Assembly: GCA_031425155.1 (NCBI GenBank)
Contig: JANPIV010000017.1
Span: 62,001 to 126,000 of the forward strand
Direction of reading: 5' to 3'
From: M3007 sp031425155
Lineage (GTDB): Bacteria > Bacteroidota > Bacteroidia > Chitinophagales > Saprospiraceae
Length of the DNA: 64,000 nt
Both the position numbers and the translations under genes were made by a program. The notes beneath the pieces are model-generated. The model searched no databases and had not been told where the DNA came from. It worked only from the letters and a program-made list of their open reading frames with translations. This document shows positions 40,797-55,700 of this stretch, in pieces (within the stretch, counting starts at the first letter, position 1; each line of letters opens with the position of its first letter).

Positions 40797-43700
40797 ATGA
40801 GATTCTTTTTTACTCCTGCCTGTATAGGTACGGCTGCTCCGTCTTTGTATTTAAAAACCACTTTTGCTGCCCTCCTACGTATCGCTATGATTGCCGTTTT
40901 ATGGCTCTCCGGTAGCACCCTCTTCGCTCAGGTCAATATCATTGATCCAAACGCCGCCAACACCCCGGACATTGCCAAATGTTTCTCGGAAACCCAGTTG
41001 GAAGCCACTTTGCAATTTACCGCTAATGGTAGCAACGCGGTCGTCTCGCTCCCCATGCCCACCGGCGTGGAATACGTGGCGGGCAGCGTGATGCTGGTAT
41101 CGCAGATGGGCGGATTGAGTATTGTACAAACCAGCGCAGCAGTGGCCAACCCGGTTTTTACGGTTTCCGCTGCCGATGGTACGATCAATATAGCCAACGA
41201 AATTCGCTTTAAATATCGGGTAAAAGCCTACTGCGCCGCTACCCCCGGCACCGTTGATTTTCCGCTCAATGTGACCTTTGCCAACCAAACTACCGCCGGA
41301 GAAATCACCGCCGACATCATTCAGGCGGATTTGAACCTGCTCTCCCACCCTATTCAGATGGCCAGTATCGGTACGCCGGTGACGGTGCCCATTCAAATTC
41401 AAAATGGGGGGCTCGGCAGCACTGACAATGTCGTATTTATCATCACCGAAAGCGGTATGACCACGACGGGCGTGACGGTGGGTGGTTTTCCCGCTACGCT
41501 TATTTCGACGGTCGGTACGGTCAAAACCTACCAGATTCCGGTGGCAGCACTCTCTGCCGGTGCGTTGGACAACCCGGAAAGTATCACCGTACTGCGGACG
41601 GTCGTGCTCCAATCCTGCACCTTCAGTTCGAGTTACGGTACCAACTGGGGCTGCAACGCGCTGCTCTGTCAGTCTCCCACGCCCACCGCGCCGGGTGAAT
41701 TCCTGCTGGCTTCCGGTGCGCCCAATCTGGTAGCCACGTCCACGATTATTTCCGCTTCCGACCTTTGTTCCAACACGATTATAGACGTTACCTATACCAA
41801 TAATGGCACAGGATCGGTCTCGGCGGCGGCGGCTTTCAATACTATTTTTCGCTTTGGTATGAACACGGGCACGGGTTGGTCGTCCGGCAATTGGATGACC
41901 AATGGCATCACCCTGAATGGCAATGCGGTCGCGCATACCGCCGGGATGAGCGGTACGCCTGCCTCTGTGAATGCCAGCCAGTTTGCCAGCGATTCCGATG
42001 GCGCAGGTGGCCTCACTGATCTGGATGGCGACGGTCGTTTCGATGAATTGCCACAGGGTCAAGCAGTTACGTTCCGCGTTACCCTGAAATACACCTGCCC
42101 AACCGCTTGCCCGGCACCGGACGATGTTGCCAATTTGATTGCCGGGGCCAATTACAGCGACCAATGTGGTCTGGCTTCGAGTGTAGAGACGCCTACGGTT
42201 TTTGCTTTTAATAACACGGCTATTGGCACTACGGAGATATTTCACCCCACTACCGTTGGTGATGGACAGAAATTCAATGTGGAGGTCTGTATTGCGCGTA
42301 ATTTCCAGGGAGCAAACTGCGCCGACAATATATTTCAACTGAATTTGACCCTGCCCGCCGGGATGATGGCCACGGGTGTGGGCTCGTTCAATGGCACTGC
42401 CGCTACCGTCACCACAGTAGGCGGCGTAGCAGTGGTGAGTGGCAGTTTTACCTCCGGCACGACCTGTTTTATAATGGAATTGATGTACACCTGTCCATCG
42501 AGCCCGCTCAATTTTAGTTACGAAGCCTTATATACTTGTAGTGCAGGTTGTGCCTGCGTACAAAAATGGGGTTGCGGCACTTTTGATATTCTCGGCGGTG
42601 GCTGCGGCGTATGTACCGATGGCGGCCTGACGATCAAGGCCCTGGATATTCAACGGACTACGCTGGGCTTCACGGATCGTACTGGCGTAGTGACCGTAAA
42701 TCCGGCTACACTATCTATGACCAGTCTGCGAAAAGGCATGCCCTGCGACGAATTTCGTTTCACCGCTACGGGCACGATGAATGGCGGTACTGGCGGCACG
42801 GCGGCCTTTGATAATGGCTTTCTGGAAATATCCTACGATCAACTGTCCAGTGCCAATCTCCTGGAATACGTGAGCGGTATGTTCAATTATTTCGATGCCA
42901 GTACGGGTATTACCACTAATAATATTACTCTGCCCACGCCGACCAGTTCAGTGATTGGTGGTCGCCACGTGTTTATTTTTAATTTTAATGCCTTTATTGC
43001 CACTTTGCCCGGTGGACTCATGGCGATCAGTGATATAGTGACGGCAATGCCGATACTGCGGGTGCTGAATAATGCAGGTCTGACCGCCACGCCCATGCGG
43101 CCCACCAATGCGCGCGCTGTATTTTTCAACCTGGCTACGGCGGCGGGCAATCCATTGCCGGGCGGTGATGCGCGTTTTACCTGCGATTTCTATGTTCCCG
43201 AATTTTACCTGCACAATCCCGCCGTATTGCCCATTGCCGTGTCGGGCTCGCGGATGGGCTGCGGAACCTATCAAGTCACCGGAGCGATTAATCATCAACT
43301 GACGGTGCAGGCTGATGAATATCCGGGTGAGGTGCGGCCTTTGTTTCGCTTGAATAATATTGTGGTCCAAATTACGAATGGCGACAGTTACGACCCTTCG
43401 GTTACGCCCAGTCTTTTGGTGTATGGTTCTGCCGATGACCCGGCTTACCCGGTTGTCTTTAATTTACCGGCCCCTACCATTGTCGGCAATACTTTGACCT
43501 GGACGAATCCTGGCACATGGCCACTGCATGATTTAGCGGGAAGTTCGCAATCCAGTACGGGTTATCAATTGCGTTTTAATTTAATTAATTCCGGCTGCGC
43601 CAATGCCAGCGATGCCGTTTTTAGAACGACCTGGAATTATAATCGCTTTGGATATGGGCCAACGGCTTGTCAAATAGCCACCTCGTCCGGTGCGCTCAAT

Positions 43701-46700
43701 GGCACCGTGGCCGGTGGTGCGCCGGTGCATACGCTGACGAATCAGACGGGCACGCTCTATGCCAATGGCCGCAAGGCTTGTTTTCAGGTAAAAATTGAAA
43801 ACACCACGGCGGGCCGCGAAAGCCGTTTTATCTGGTTGGCCTTGGAAGATAATCTGAGTCCGATGGATGTGGTATCCGTGCGGGATGTGGCGACCAATAC
43901 TTTATTGCCCCTGCTTAGTTATACTAATGGAAAATGGGTAAAAGTAGCGGCCACCTTAGCGGGCGGCAGCAACATCACCCTGGAAGTATGTGTGACTTAT
44001 AACAATTGTGGTAGTAATGCGATGACCATCCGGCAAGGCTGGGATTGCCAGGCTTATCCAACCAACCCTACGACGACTACTTGTACGACGACTATTATTA
44101 CAACGGCATTAAATATTCTGCCCCGTCCGTCGGCAGTGCAGGGCGATTTTATTGCCACCTCTCCCCTACCCGCCACGATCTGTAATGATTTCGTTTTTGA
44201 TGTCCGTATTAACTCCTCCCAACAAGGCGATCTGCTTAATCCACGGGTAAAAATAACCTTACCTACGGGCATGACCGTACAGGGAAATGTGTTGATTGAA
44301 TATCCACTTAATTCTAATAACTGGCAAAATGCGACGCCAGTTATTAGTGGCCAAACTATATTTGTCAATCTTATCAATCATACTGGTATAGATGACACGC
44401 TGCCTGGTACTTTAAGTGCTAATACGGTGGCTTTTCCCAATGGTGAAGACCGGCAATCCAGGGTACGCATTACGGTGCGAACGACCTGCGACTTTTTTGC
44501 CGGCGACCGTATCCTGTTTCAGCCTTTCGGTGAAGCCCCCTGTGGAGCCGCAGCCACTGGGAGTGGTGCGGAGTTTAAATCGCCACGTATTCGTATTTCG
44601 GGGGCCGATCCTACTTATGAGGGCACTTTCAATATAAGTCTTGGCACCGGAAGCAGTCTGAATGGCTGTTATACGCGCACGATCAATACCACCGTGCAAT
44701 TGGCCGATCTGGACATGACCGACGGGCTGGCGGCCAGTACGGGTCAAGCGGACACCATCGAATTGTCGTTGCCATCGGTCCTGGATTTTGTGCCGGGAAG
44801 TTTTGTGTGTACAACGATTCCAGTCATCAACTGCCCCACTTTTGTTAGTGCGACGATATTGCCTACTGGCCGTCGTGTATTGAAATTTGCGCTACCGCCG
44901 AATATTCCCATTTCCAATGGCGGTGTGGTGCCCATTAATTTTAATTTCAAAGTACAACCACAACAGAATATAGCCTGTACGGTGGATGATAAAATAACCG
45001 GGCGCGTCATTGCGGTTTATACGGGCATTTTTTGTGCAACGTCCGGTTTGAATTGCCCAAAAATAACGGCACTGGCGGGCGAAGGAGAAACACCTATTGT
45101 ACTAAAAAAACGGCAATTTACTTTTGAAAACCCGGTTTTTGCTTGTAACGCATTGGGGGAATTTAACTATTCGCTGCCTATTCGTCTGCAAAACCTGCCT
45201 TTGGAGGCCGATAGCACTATTCGCGTGGAGATTTTCTGTCTGGATGCCAATGGTAATATCACGGGTGGGCCGGTACAGATACTCACGCTGACCGGCCCGC
45301 TGGCAGTGGGTAGCCTGACTACTTTTGCGGGTACCTTCGGTGGATGCGATGCCCAAAACGGCGTGCGGGCCACTATCCCACTGACCACTTCCACGGGGCA
45401 GTTCCAGTGTCACTGTGCCGCCGTTTCGACCGATTATCATAGCCTGAATAAGTGTCCAAGTGTAGCCGTTGCGGCCAATGATATAGAAATTTGTGCCAAT
45501 GAAACCGTCACCGTAACGGCTACGATCATGAACACTACTGCTGCCGGTGCAGGGGTCTGGACGACCAGTGGGACCGGGAATTTTGCCAGCACGACGGCCA
45601 TTTCCACCATTTATACGCCCAGTACTGCCGATAAAACGGCGGGCGTGGTGACCTTGACTTACACATATAATGACGCCAGCGATCCTTGCGCAGCAGCCTC
45701 GGCTTCGGTGTTAATTACCATCCGACCGTTGCCCACGGTGGCGGCGGCTATGCTTACCGTTTGTGCGACGACTTTTGGCGGCACTACGGGCTCTTTCACG
45801 CTCAGTAATGCGGATAATCTGGTGGATCCCGCTGATGTCAATACGGTGACTTACCACGCTACGCAAGCCAATGCCAACACTGGTGCATCGCCATTGACCA
45901 GTCCTTATTCGGCAGTGAATAATGCCGTGGTGTATGCGCGGGTGCGCACGGCTTTCGGTTGTTATGCGACGTCTGTTTTGACCTTAAAAGTCAATGCTTT
46001 ACCGGCGGCGACCAATACCAGTTTATCCGTTTGTGAATCGGACCCGGTGGGCAGCGGCATCGGTACTTTTAACTTGAATAACGCTACTGCTAATGTGAAT
46101 AATACTGCTGGTGTCAGTATTACTTACTATGCTTCTTTGGCGGATGCGCAAGTGGGGATTAATAGTCTCACCAGTCCTTTTTTAGCGACTAATGGTACTT
46201 TAATTTACGCCCGCGTATTCAATACCACTACTGGTTGTTATAATACTTCTATTGTTACGCTCAATGTATTGGCTAAACCACGGGCTTATTCCGGGCAATT
46301 ACAACTCTGCCCCGACGCTTTTGATGGCAGCACGGCCACCTTTACGCTTTCCAATGCGAATGCCCAGGTAACCGGCGGCGTAGCAGGCCTGACCGTCAGT
46401 TATTATTTTAGTTTAACTAATGCCCAGCAGGGCGTTAGTCCATTGCCTAATACTTATTTGTCACAGACAGCAGATGTCTGGGTGCGTGTACAAAATGCGG
46501 CAGGCTGTTTTCAGGTGGATCAGGTACAATTAGTGGTGCTGGAAAACCCCGAAATAGAAGCGACTGGAACAAATATTAATTGTTTTGGTAGCAGTACAGG
46601 TACCGCCACCGTAAAAATACTGGGTGGATTTCTGCCTTATACCTACGACTGGAGTAATGATGGCCCCGAAAATCCCGATAATGATGCCGCGACTATTACC

Positions 46701-49700
46701 GGATTAAGTGTGGGTACTTATACGATTACGGTTACCGACGGCAACGGTTGTACTTCTATTGATAATCTCACTTTGACCCAGCCCAATGCCGCACTAACGG
46801 CCACGGTCGGCATTATCACTAATGTCGCTTGCCGGGGCAGTGCTACCGGTGCTATTGAATTGAACGTAAGTGGCGGTACTGCGCCCTACCAATACAACTG
46901 GCCCGCGCCTGCTCCCGATGTAGAAGACCCAACAGGTTTACCAGCAGGCACTTATGTCGTTACAGTGACAGATTCAAAAGGTTGTACCGCCACGGCGATG
47001 GCGACGATTACCCAACCAGCTACCGTTTTGGCAGCCACTACAATGGTGAATAGTAATGCGCTTTGCACCGGCGGCAATACGGGTTCGGCGACCGTAACTG
47101 CCACGGGCGGTACCAGTCCATATATGTACTTATGGAGCAATGGACAAACAGTTGCAACGGCCACCAATTTATCGGCCGGTTCCTATACCGTAACCGTCAC
47201 GGATGTGGCGGGCTGTACCAAAATAGCCACGGCGACGATCACTAATCCGGCAGGTTTATTAGTAGTCATTGGCTCTTCGACAAATGTATCCTGTTCGGGC
47301 GGCAATAATGGTCAGGCCACGGCTGCGGCCACGGGTGGTAGTGCTCCGTATAGTTTTGCCTGGTCTAATGGACAGTCGGGCCCGACGGCCACGAATTTAA
47401 CCGCTGGTAATTACCGGGTGACGGTAACTGATATGAATGGCTGTACTGCCCAAACCAGTGTCACTATTTTGCAGCCGACGCAGTTGATTCTGAATGTTGC
47501 GTATAGTGCGAACGTAACCTGCAATGGTGCTGCCAATGGCATAGCCAACGTAATTGCTACCGGCGGCACACCTGCCTATACCTACACCTGGCCGGGTGGT
47601 TTTAACGGACATATTCGCAATAATTTAGCCCCGAATACTTATATCGTGACGGTCACGGATGCCAATAGTTGCATGGCGACTACTACGCTTACTATTACTC
47701 AACCGGCCGTATTAAGTGCCAGCGTGACCACCACGACCCCGGTTTCCTGTTATGGTGGTAATAATGGGTCTATAAACCTGACCGTCACTGGCGGTACAGG
47801 CCCGTTTTCTTATAACTGGTCTGGTGCCGCACCCGATATTGAAGACCCGCTCAATCTGGTGGCCGGTGCTTATACGGTGACGGTAAGCGATCAAAACGGT
47901 TGTACGACGACGGCTATGGCGACGATCACGCAACCCGCTGCGCCATTGACCGCCACGATCAGTAATGTGATGAATACGGCTTGTAACGGCGCGGCAACCG
48001 GCTCCGCTACGGTGACTCCGGCAGGCGGCACACCCGCTTATAGTATTCTCTGGTCGAATGGCCAGAATACAAGTACTGTTACTAATCTATCCGCCGGTAG
48101 TTATACGGTGACGGTGACGGATATGAACGGTTGCACGGCCTTGGGGACGGTCACGATTATTCATCCTGCTCTATTAAGCGTAGGGATTACCACGGTCACT
48201 AATGTGGCTTGCAATGGCCTGGCTACGGGTTCCGCTACGGCCCTGGCCAGCGGAGGCACCTCGCCCTATACTTATGCCTGGAATACAGTGCCCATGCAGA
48301 ACGTTGCAACCGCTACTAATCTGGTGGCTGGCACTTATAATGTGACGGCAACTGACCAAAACACCTGCACGGCTTCTAATACGGTGACGATTACACAACC
48401 CACTTTATTAGTGGCCAGTATAATTAATACCACACCTGCCAGTTGCAACGGTGGCAGCGATGGTACGGCCACGGCTGCGGCTACGGGTGGTGTCACGCCC
48501 TACACCTTTGCCTGGCCGGGAGGCACCAGCGCCCCCATAAAAACTGGATTGTCCGCCGGAAACTACGTTGTTACGGTCACGGATGCCAATGGCTGTATGT
48601 CTCTGGCGACGGCAACAATTGGTGAACCAGCGATGGTGGTGGCTATTTCTATTAATTCCATGACTAATGTTTTATGCAATGGGGCAAATACGGGAGCGAT
48701 CAATGTTTCCGTCACGGGTGGCACGGCACCTTATGCGTATAACTGGAGCGGTAATGCGCCCGATATTGAAGACCCTTTTGGTTTATTAGCGGGTAGTTAT
48801 AATTTGACAGTTACTGATCTGAATGGTTGTACGGCGACGACTACCGTAGTTATTTCCCAGCCGGCGACGGCAGTTAGTGCGACGATTTCTAATGTAATGA
48901 ATGCGGGTTGTACGGGCGTTGGCAGTGGTTCCGCGACGGTTACACCTGCTGGTGGTACGCCGGGATACACGTATTTGTGGTCGAATGGGCAAACTTCCCA
49001 AACGGCAAGCGGCCTTTCAGCGGGTGCTTATCAGGTAACGGTCACGGATTTGAATGGTTGTACTACGATTACTACGGCGGTCATCAGTAATCCGGCTAAT
49101 TTATCTATTGCGGTTACTTCTGTTACACAGGTAAATTGTTCTGGTGAAATGACTGGCAGTGCTACGGTGCTGGCAATGGGTGGTTCGCCCATTTATAATT
49201 ATTTATGGTCGAATCTTACGGCTGGCCCGGTACTAAGCGGGGTCGGTGTCGGTCTGTATTCGGTGACGGTAACAGATGCGAATAGTTGCACGGCGCAAAC
49301 CAGTGTCACTATTACCCACCCTACTCCACTTGTGGTTAGTATTCAAAGTACTACCCGGCCCACCTGCAACGGTATAAACAACGGCACCGCCACGGTCACT
49401 ACAACGGGTGGCGTTGGCCCTTATGCTTATGATTGGCCAAGCGGCGGCAGCAATGCTACTGAAACTGGATTGGCTCCCGGTACTTACACAGTCACGGTCA
49501 CCGATGCCAATGCTTGCACCGCCACAGTAACTGCGACGATTCCATCTGCTCCGACTGCTTTGACAGTTATGCTGACTGCACAAACTAATATTTCTTGTTT
49601 TGGCGGAAATAATGGTGCTATTAATATTACGGTAAATGGCGGCTCCGCACCGTATAAATACGACTGGAGCGGTACTGCACAAGATGTGGAAGACCCGGCG

Positions 49701-52700
49701 GGTTTGGTGGCTGGTACTTATACCGTGACTATTACGGATGTAAATGGCTGTACTACCACCACCGCTGTTATTATTACGCAACCCGCCACGGCACTCAGTT
49801 CGAGTATAACAGCTGTCAATAATCCGCTTTGTAATGGTAGTCCGAACGGTACGGCCACCGTCGTCGCCATGGGCGGAACAATGGGTTATACTTATAACTG
49901 GTCGAATGGTGAAACAACGGCTACCGTGACCGATTTAGCGGCGGGCAGTTATCAGGTGACAGTGCGGGATGCCAATGGTTGTAGTAGTGTCAGCATTATT
50001 AATCTGGTTGATCCGGCGATGGTTACCGCCATTATTTCTAATAAAACCGATGTTAGTTGTAATGGTGGCAATAATGGCACTGCCACGGTTTTAGCCGCAG
50101 GCGGCACGAATACTTTTACGTATAACTGGGAAAATGCCAATGGCGTACCAGTTGGTGCAATGGCGACAGTATCCGGTTTAACAGCGGGCATTTATCGCGT
50201 GACGGTCACGGATGCTAATGGTTGTACAGCAGCCACTACGGTGACAATTAATCAACCAGTATTACTGATTGCCTGGATTATTAATACTACACCCGTTCTT
50301 TGTGTAGGAGATGCAAATGGCACCGCTTTAGCCGCCGCTACCGGCGGTGTAACACCCTACACTTTTGCCTGGCCGGGCATGGGTACGGATGCGCTGCGCA
50401 CGGGGCTTGCTGCCGGAAATTATATTGTCACAGTAACAGATGCCAATAACTGTACAGCTACGCAAACGGCGACCGTCGGCAGTCCAGCGTTGGCACTATC
50501 TGTCAGCGTTTCGAGTACAACCAACGTGCTTTGTTTTGGACAGAATTCAGGTACCATTGATGTAACGGCCAATGGTGGCACGGTTCCGTATAGCTATGCT
50601 TGGAGCGGTGTCGCGCCCGATGTAGAAGACCCGAATGGCCTTCCAGCGGGTATGTACACAGTGACTGTTACCGATCTAAATGGCTGTACCACCACTACTT
50701 CGGCGACCATCATGCAGCCAGCCACGCCCGTCTCGGCTACGACAATGGTGGTCACACAGGCGACCTGCATGGGTGTACAAACCGGGGAGGCCAGCGTCAC
50801 CGCCAGCGCAGGTACGCCCGGCTACACTTATTTATGGGATAATGGACAGACCACACAAAATGCGACCGGCCTCGGCGCAGGTAGTTACTCCGTCACCGTC
50901 ACTGATGCCAACGGCTGCACGACGGTCGCTTTTGTAAATATTACCAATCCAGCCGGTTTGATGGCCATTATTACCGACCAAACCAACGTCAGTTGCGATG
51001 GTGGGGCAGATGGCACGGCGACTGTAACGGCAACTGGCGGTACCCCGCCTTACACATACGCGTGGAGTGGCGGCACGACTGGCACGACAACCCGCATGGG
51101 CTTGGCAGCAGAAAACTTCACCGTCACGGTCACGGACAATAATGGCTGCACGGTGCAAACCAGCGTTACGCTATCACAGCCCACTGAATTGAGTATAGTC
51201 GTCATCACCACCCAACCTACCGCTTGTGCCGGAGCGACCAATGGTGCCGGACACGTATTGGCTACTGGTGGCACGCCCGGTTACACTTACACCTGGCCAG
51301 GCGGTTTGTCGGGAGCCAATCAGGCCAATCTGTCCGCTGGTAATTATATTGTAACTGTTACTGACACAAAGGGTTGTATAGCCACGGTGACGGTGACTAT
51401 CAGTTCTAATGGAGCATTAGTGATTACACCGCTACCGAGTATTGGGCCGATTTGTCCGGGTGGCACAGTACCAAGTATTTTACTGGCGGCCACTCCTTTT
51501 GACCCGAACATTGTTTTCTCCTGGTCGGGTGGTGCTGCTGCGGGCCTGATGGATGGAAATAGCACTGGTTTTAATGCCCATATTCCAGCCTTTACGGCGA
51601 CCAATGCTGAAGGTATTTATCCAATTACGATCACCGCTACTTTGCAGGGTTGTATCAGTATCGTCAGTTTTAATATTACAATTGATGATGTGACCCCGCC
51701 GTCTTTTATTGATTGTCCGCAAGGCATGGTGATGGTCGCCAATGATCCCAATGTTTGTTCGGCAAAGGTGAATTTCAATCAACCGGCAGCAGTGGACGAG
51801 TGTAATCCAAATGTCACGGTAACACAAACAACAGGTTTGGCGTCCGGTAGTGTATTCCCACTTGGTACTCAGCAAATTGTCTTTACGGCCAACGATGGGC
51901 ATGGCAATACGCGGACCTGTGCTTTTGTCGTGGTCGTTATTGATACGGAGAATCCCGAAATGACCTGCCCGACCCAGTTTTTATCCGTTCCGACGAATAC
52001 TAATTGTACTTATATCGTGCCCAATGACGCTTTTAATCCGCGTAATATCAGCGATAATTGCAGTGTGGTGTCATTAATGCATAATTATGCCGCCGCACCG
52101 TCTAGCGCGACCTTGGTGGGTGCTACTTTTAATACTGGCAGCACCAACGTGACCTGGACGGTCACCGATGCCGCCGGGCATACCGCCACTTGTGCTTACA
52201 CGGTCAATGTCAATGATGAAACACTACCAACCGTAACGGCGGGTACTTGTCCAGCCAATATTACCGTCAGTAATGACGACAATGATTGTGGTGCAGTGAT
52301 TACTTATCTGGCACCATCATTTCAGGATAATTGCGATGGTGTATTATTGTCCGGCACGCTTAGTTCCGGGTTTGCGTCGGGCAGCGTTTTTCCTATTGGC
52401 ACTACTGCTGTACAATACTGGTACACAGATTTGGCAGGTAATGGCCCGGTAGTTTGTACTTTTAATGTCACGGTAAATGACATTCAATTTCCAGTAATTC
52501 AATGCCCGGCGAATACCACTGTAGAAACAGACGGTACTGTTATTGGCGGTGCTTTAACGCCCGTTGGTATTGGCCCTTGCGGCGTTACGCTGTCTTATAC
52601 GGCACCTGTTGGTACAGATAATTGCCCAAGTACAGAAACTGATCTGATGAGCGGTTTTGGTGCAGGGGCGAATTACTATGTTTATGGCGGAATTTATACC

Positions 52701-55700
52701 CATATCTGGCGGGCAACGGATGCTAGTGGTAACACCAGCACTTGTCAGTTCACCATCACCCTGGAAGATCCGATTGCGCCGGTTATTACTTGTCCGGCCA
52801 ATACCACCTTAAATGTGGACCCCGGCGAATGCGATGCTGCGGTCAGTTATTCGCTGCCCCTGGCGAGTGATAATTGCCCTGGTTATATAGTCAATTTAAT
52901 CAATGGCCCGGCTTCAGGTGCCGAATTTGCCATCGGTACCACGACCGTGGAGTACGAAGTATTTGATGATATGGGCAACGGCACGACTTGTACTTTCACA
53001 GTGACGGTAAGAGATAATGAAAAACCACAGATAACTACTTGTCCGCCAGCACGAACCATTAATAGTTCTACTGGTGTATTAAATAATTGTCAGGGTTTAA
53101 TACCAAATATGCTGGGCGAAATAATTGCTACTGATAACTGTACCAGTGCAGTTGCCCTTTCTGCTTCGGCAGTGCAAAATCTAATAGCGGGTAGCAGTTT
53201 TGGCACGGCGAATGGTTCCACGCAAGTAGTAACGTTCACTGTCACTGACGCAGCGGGCAACACCCAAACTTGCTCGACTGTTTTGACTTTGGCAGACAAT
53301 GAATTACCCACTATTAATTGTGCGCCGACGGTACGTACCATAAATGCGAATAACAATTGTAATTACCAAACCTTGGCCGGTGAATTCAATCCGGTTTTTG
53401 CCGATAACTGTAATGCTACTTTAACGCATAATTACGCGCCTGGGCCACAAAACAGCACCCTGGCCGGAGCGATTTTCCCAATTGGAAACACCATCGTAAA
53501 CTTCACCGCCACCGATGCCAATAATAATACCGCTACTTGTGCCATTACCGTACAAGTTATTGATAATCAAAATCCAATCTTTATTACTTGCCCGGCCAAT
53601 ATTACCGTGGGTAATGATGTGGACAAATGTGGCGCGAATGTCACTTTCGCTACGCCTATTGTCAATGATAATTGCGGCGCAACTGTGACGCAGAGTGTAG
53701 GTCTGCTTTCCGGGGCGTTGTTCCCGGTCGGTACCACGCCAGTCACTTTTGGAGCCGTAGATGCGGCAGGCAATCCCGCTACTTGTACTTTCTCTATAAC
53801 CGTCATGGATATGCAGATGCCGAAAGCCATTTGCACCGATTTTACGGTTAATCTTAGTCCTATTGGTACGGCCACCATTACACCCACTAATATCAATGGC
53901 GGTTCCAGTGATAATTGTACTATTAGTCCAACCCTAGCCGCCAGCCAGACTGCTTTTGATTGTTCCAATGTCGGTTTAAACTACGTTACGCTGAGCGTCA
54001 CCGATGCGGCAGGCAATGTCAATAATTGCGTGTCAACCGTCACGGTGAAAGATGTAACTTCACCACTCATCACTTGTCCGGCGAATGTGACGCTCAATTC
54101 CTGTTCTTCGCCCGTGCCCGATGTAGCCAGTTTAACCACCGCCACCGATGCCTGCGGAATAGCCACCATTACCCAAAATCCAGCCGCCGGAGTCCTGTTC
54201 GGCCAAAATCAGGGTAATGGCCTGACTATTACGCTGACCGCTACGGATGTAAATGGAAATACCAGTACTTGTGTGGTCACGGTACAAGTAATTGATAATC
54301 AAAATCCAATCTTTATTGCTTGTCCGGCCAGCACGACCGTCTCTGCCGATCCTGGTGAATGCGATGCGGCGGTTACTTATTCTATTCCAACGGCCTTTGA
54401 TAATTGCCCCGGTATGATAGTCACGCGTACGACCGGCTTTGCTTCCGGTGAAGAATTTCCGGTCGGTACTACGACCGTGACTTATGTGGCTACCGATGCG
54501 GCAAATAACACCGTGAGTTGTACTTTTAATGTAACCGTCACGGACAATGAAAAGCCGCAGATAACTACTTGTCCGCCAGCACGAACGATCAATACTTCTA
54601 CTGGTGTACTAAATGATTGTCAGGGTTTAATACCAAATATGTTGGTAGAAATAATTGCTACTGATAACTGTACCAATACAGTAGCCCTTTCTGCTTCAGC
54701 AGTGCAAAATCCTATTGCGGGTACCGCCTTTGGTACAGCTAATGGTTCTACACAAATAGTAACGTTCACCGTTACTGATGCAGCCGGAAATACCCAAACC
54801 TGCCCCACTTTGCTGACTTTGGTGGACGACCAATTACCGACTATTAATTGTGCGCCGACCCTACGCACCGTGAGTTCTAATGCGAATTGTAGTTATCAAA
54901 CAATTGCAGCAGAATTTGATCCGGTTTTTGCGGATAACTGTGGCGCTACTTTGACGCATAACTATGCGCCCGGCCCACAAAGTGGCACCCTGGCTGGTGC
55001 TATTTTTCCGGTTGGAAATACAACAGTAAACTTTATCGTCACCGATGCAAACAGTAACACATCTACTTGTTCGCTCACCGTACGAGTGCTGGATAATCAA
55101 AATCCCTTATTCATCAATTGTCCTGCCAATATCACGGTCAATAACAATGCAGGAGAATGTGGCGCGCACATCCTATATACCGCACCCGGAAGCAACGATA
55201 ACTGTGGAGCAGTGATCGTCCAAACCGTCGGGCCCGTCTCCGGGAGCCTGTTCCCGATTGGCACCACCCCAATTACGTTTATTGCCACAGATACTTCCGG
55301 CAATCCGGTTACCTGTACTTTTACAATAACAGTGAATGACAATGAAAAACCGCAGATAACGACTTGTCCGCCAGCAAGAAATATCAATACTTCTACGGGC
55401 ATTTTAAATGATTGCCAGGGAGCAGTGCCGAATATGTTGGCCGAAATAATCGCCGCCGACAATTGTACCAATGCCATTGCGCTTTCTGCTTCGGCAGTGC
55501 AAAATCCAATTACTGGCAGTGCTTTTGGCATAGTCAACGGTTCCACGCAAGTGGTCACATTCACCGTCACCGATGCAGCGGGAAATACCCAAACCTGCTC
55601 CACTATTCTGACTTTGGTGGACGATCAATTACCCACTATTAATTGTGCGCCGACTATACGCACCGTAAATACCAATGCCAATTGCAATTATCAAACATTA

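Noticed and set aside
40899..42338. A 479-codon minus-strand frame inside the giant adhesin
   Set aside because: It is a shadow of the plus-strand repeat gene. Its sequence is low-complexity and Gly/Arg-rich, without any recognised domain, and it runs against a clear domain architecture.
46560..51405. Possible CRISPR-like or other short-repeat array
   Set aside because: The repeats are about 231 bp, coding, in frame and vary by codon position; they are SprB protein repeats and not CRISPR.
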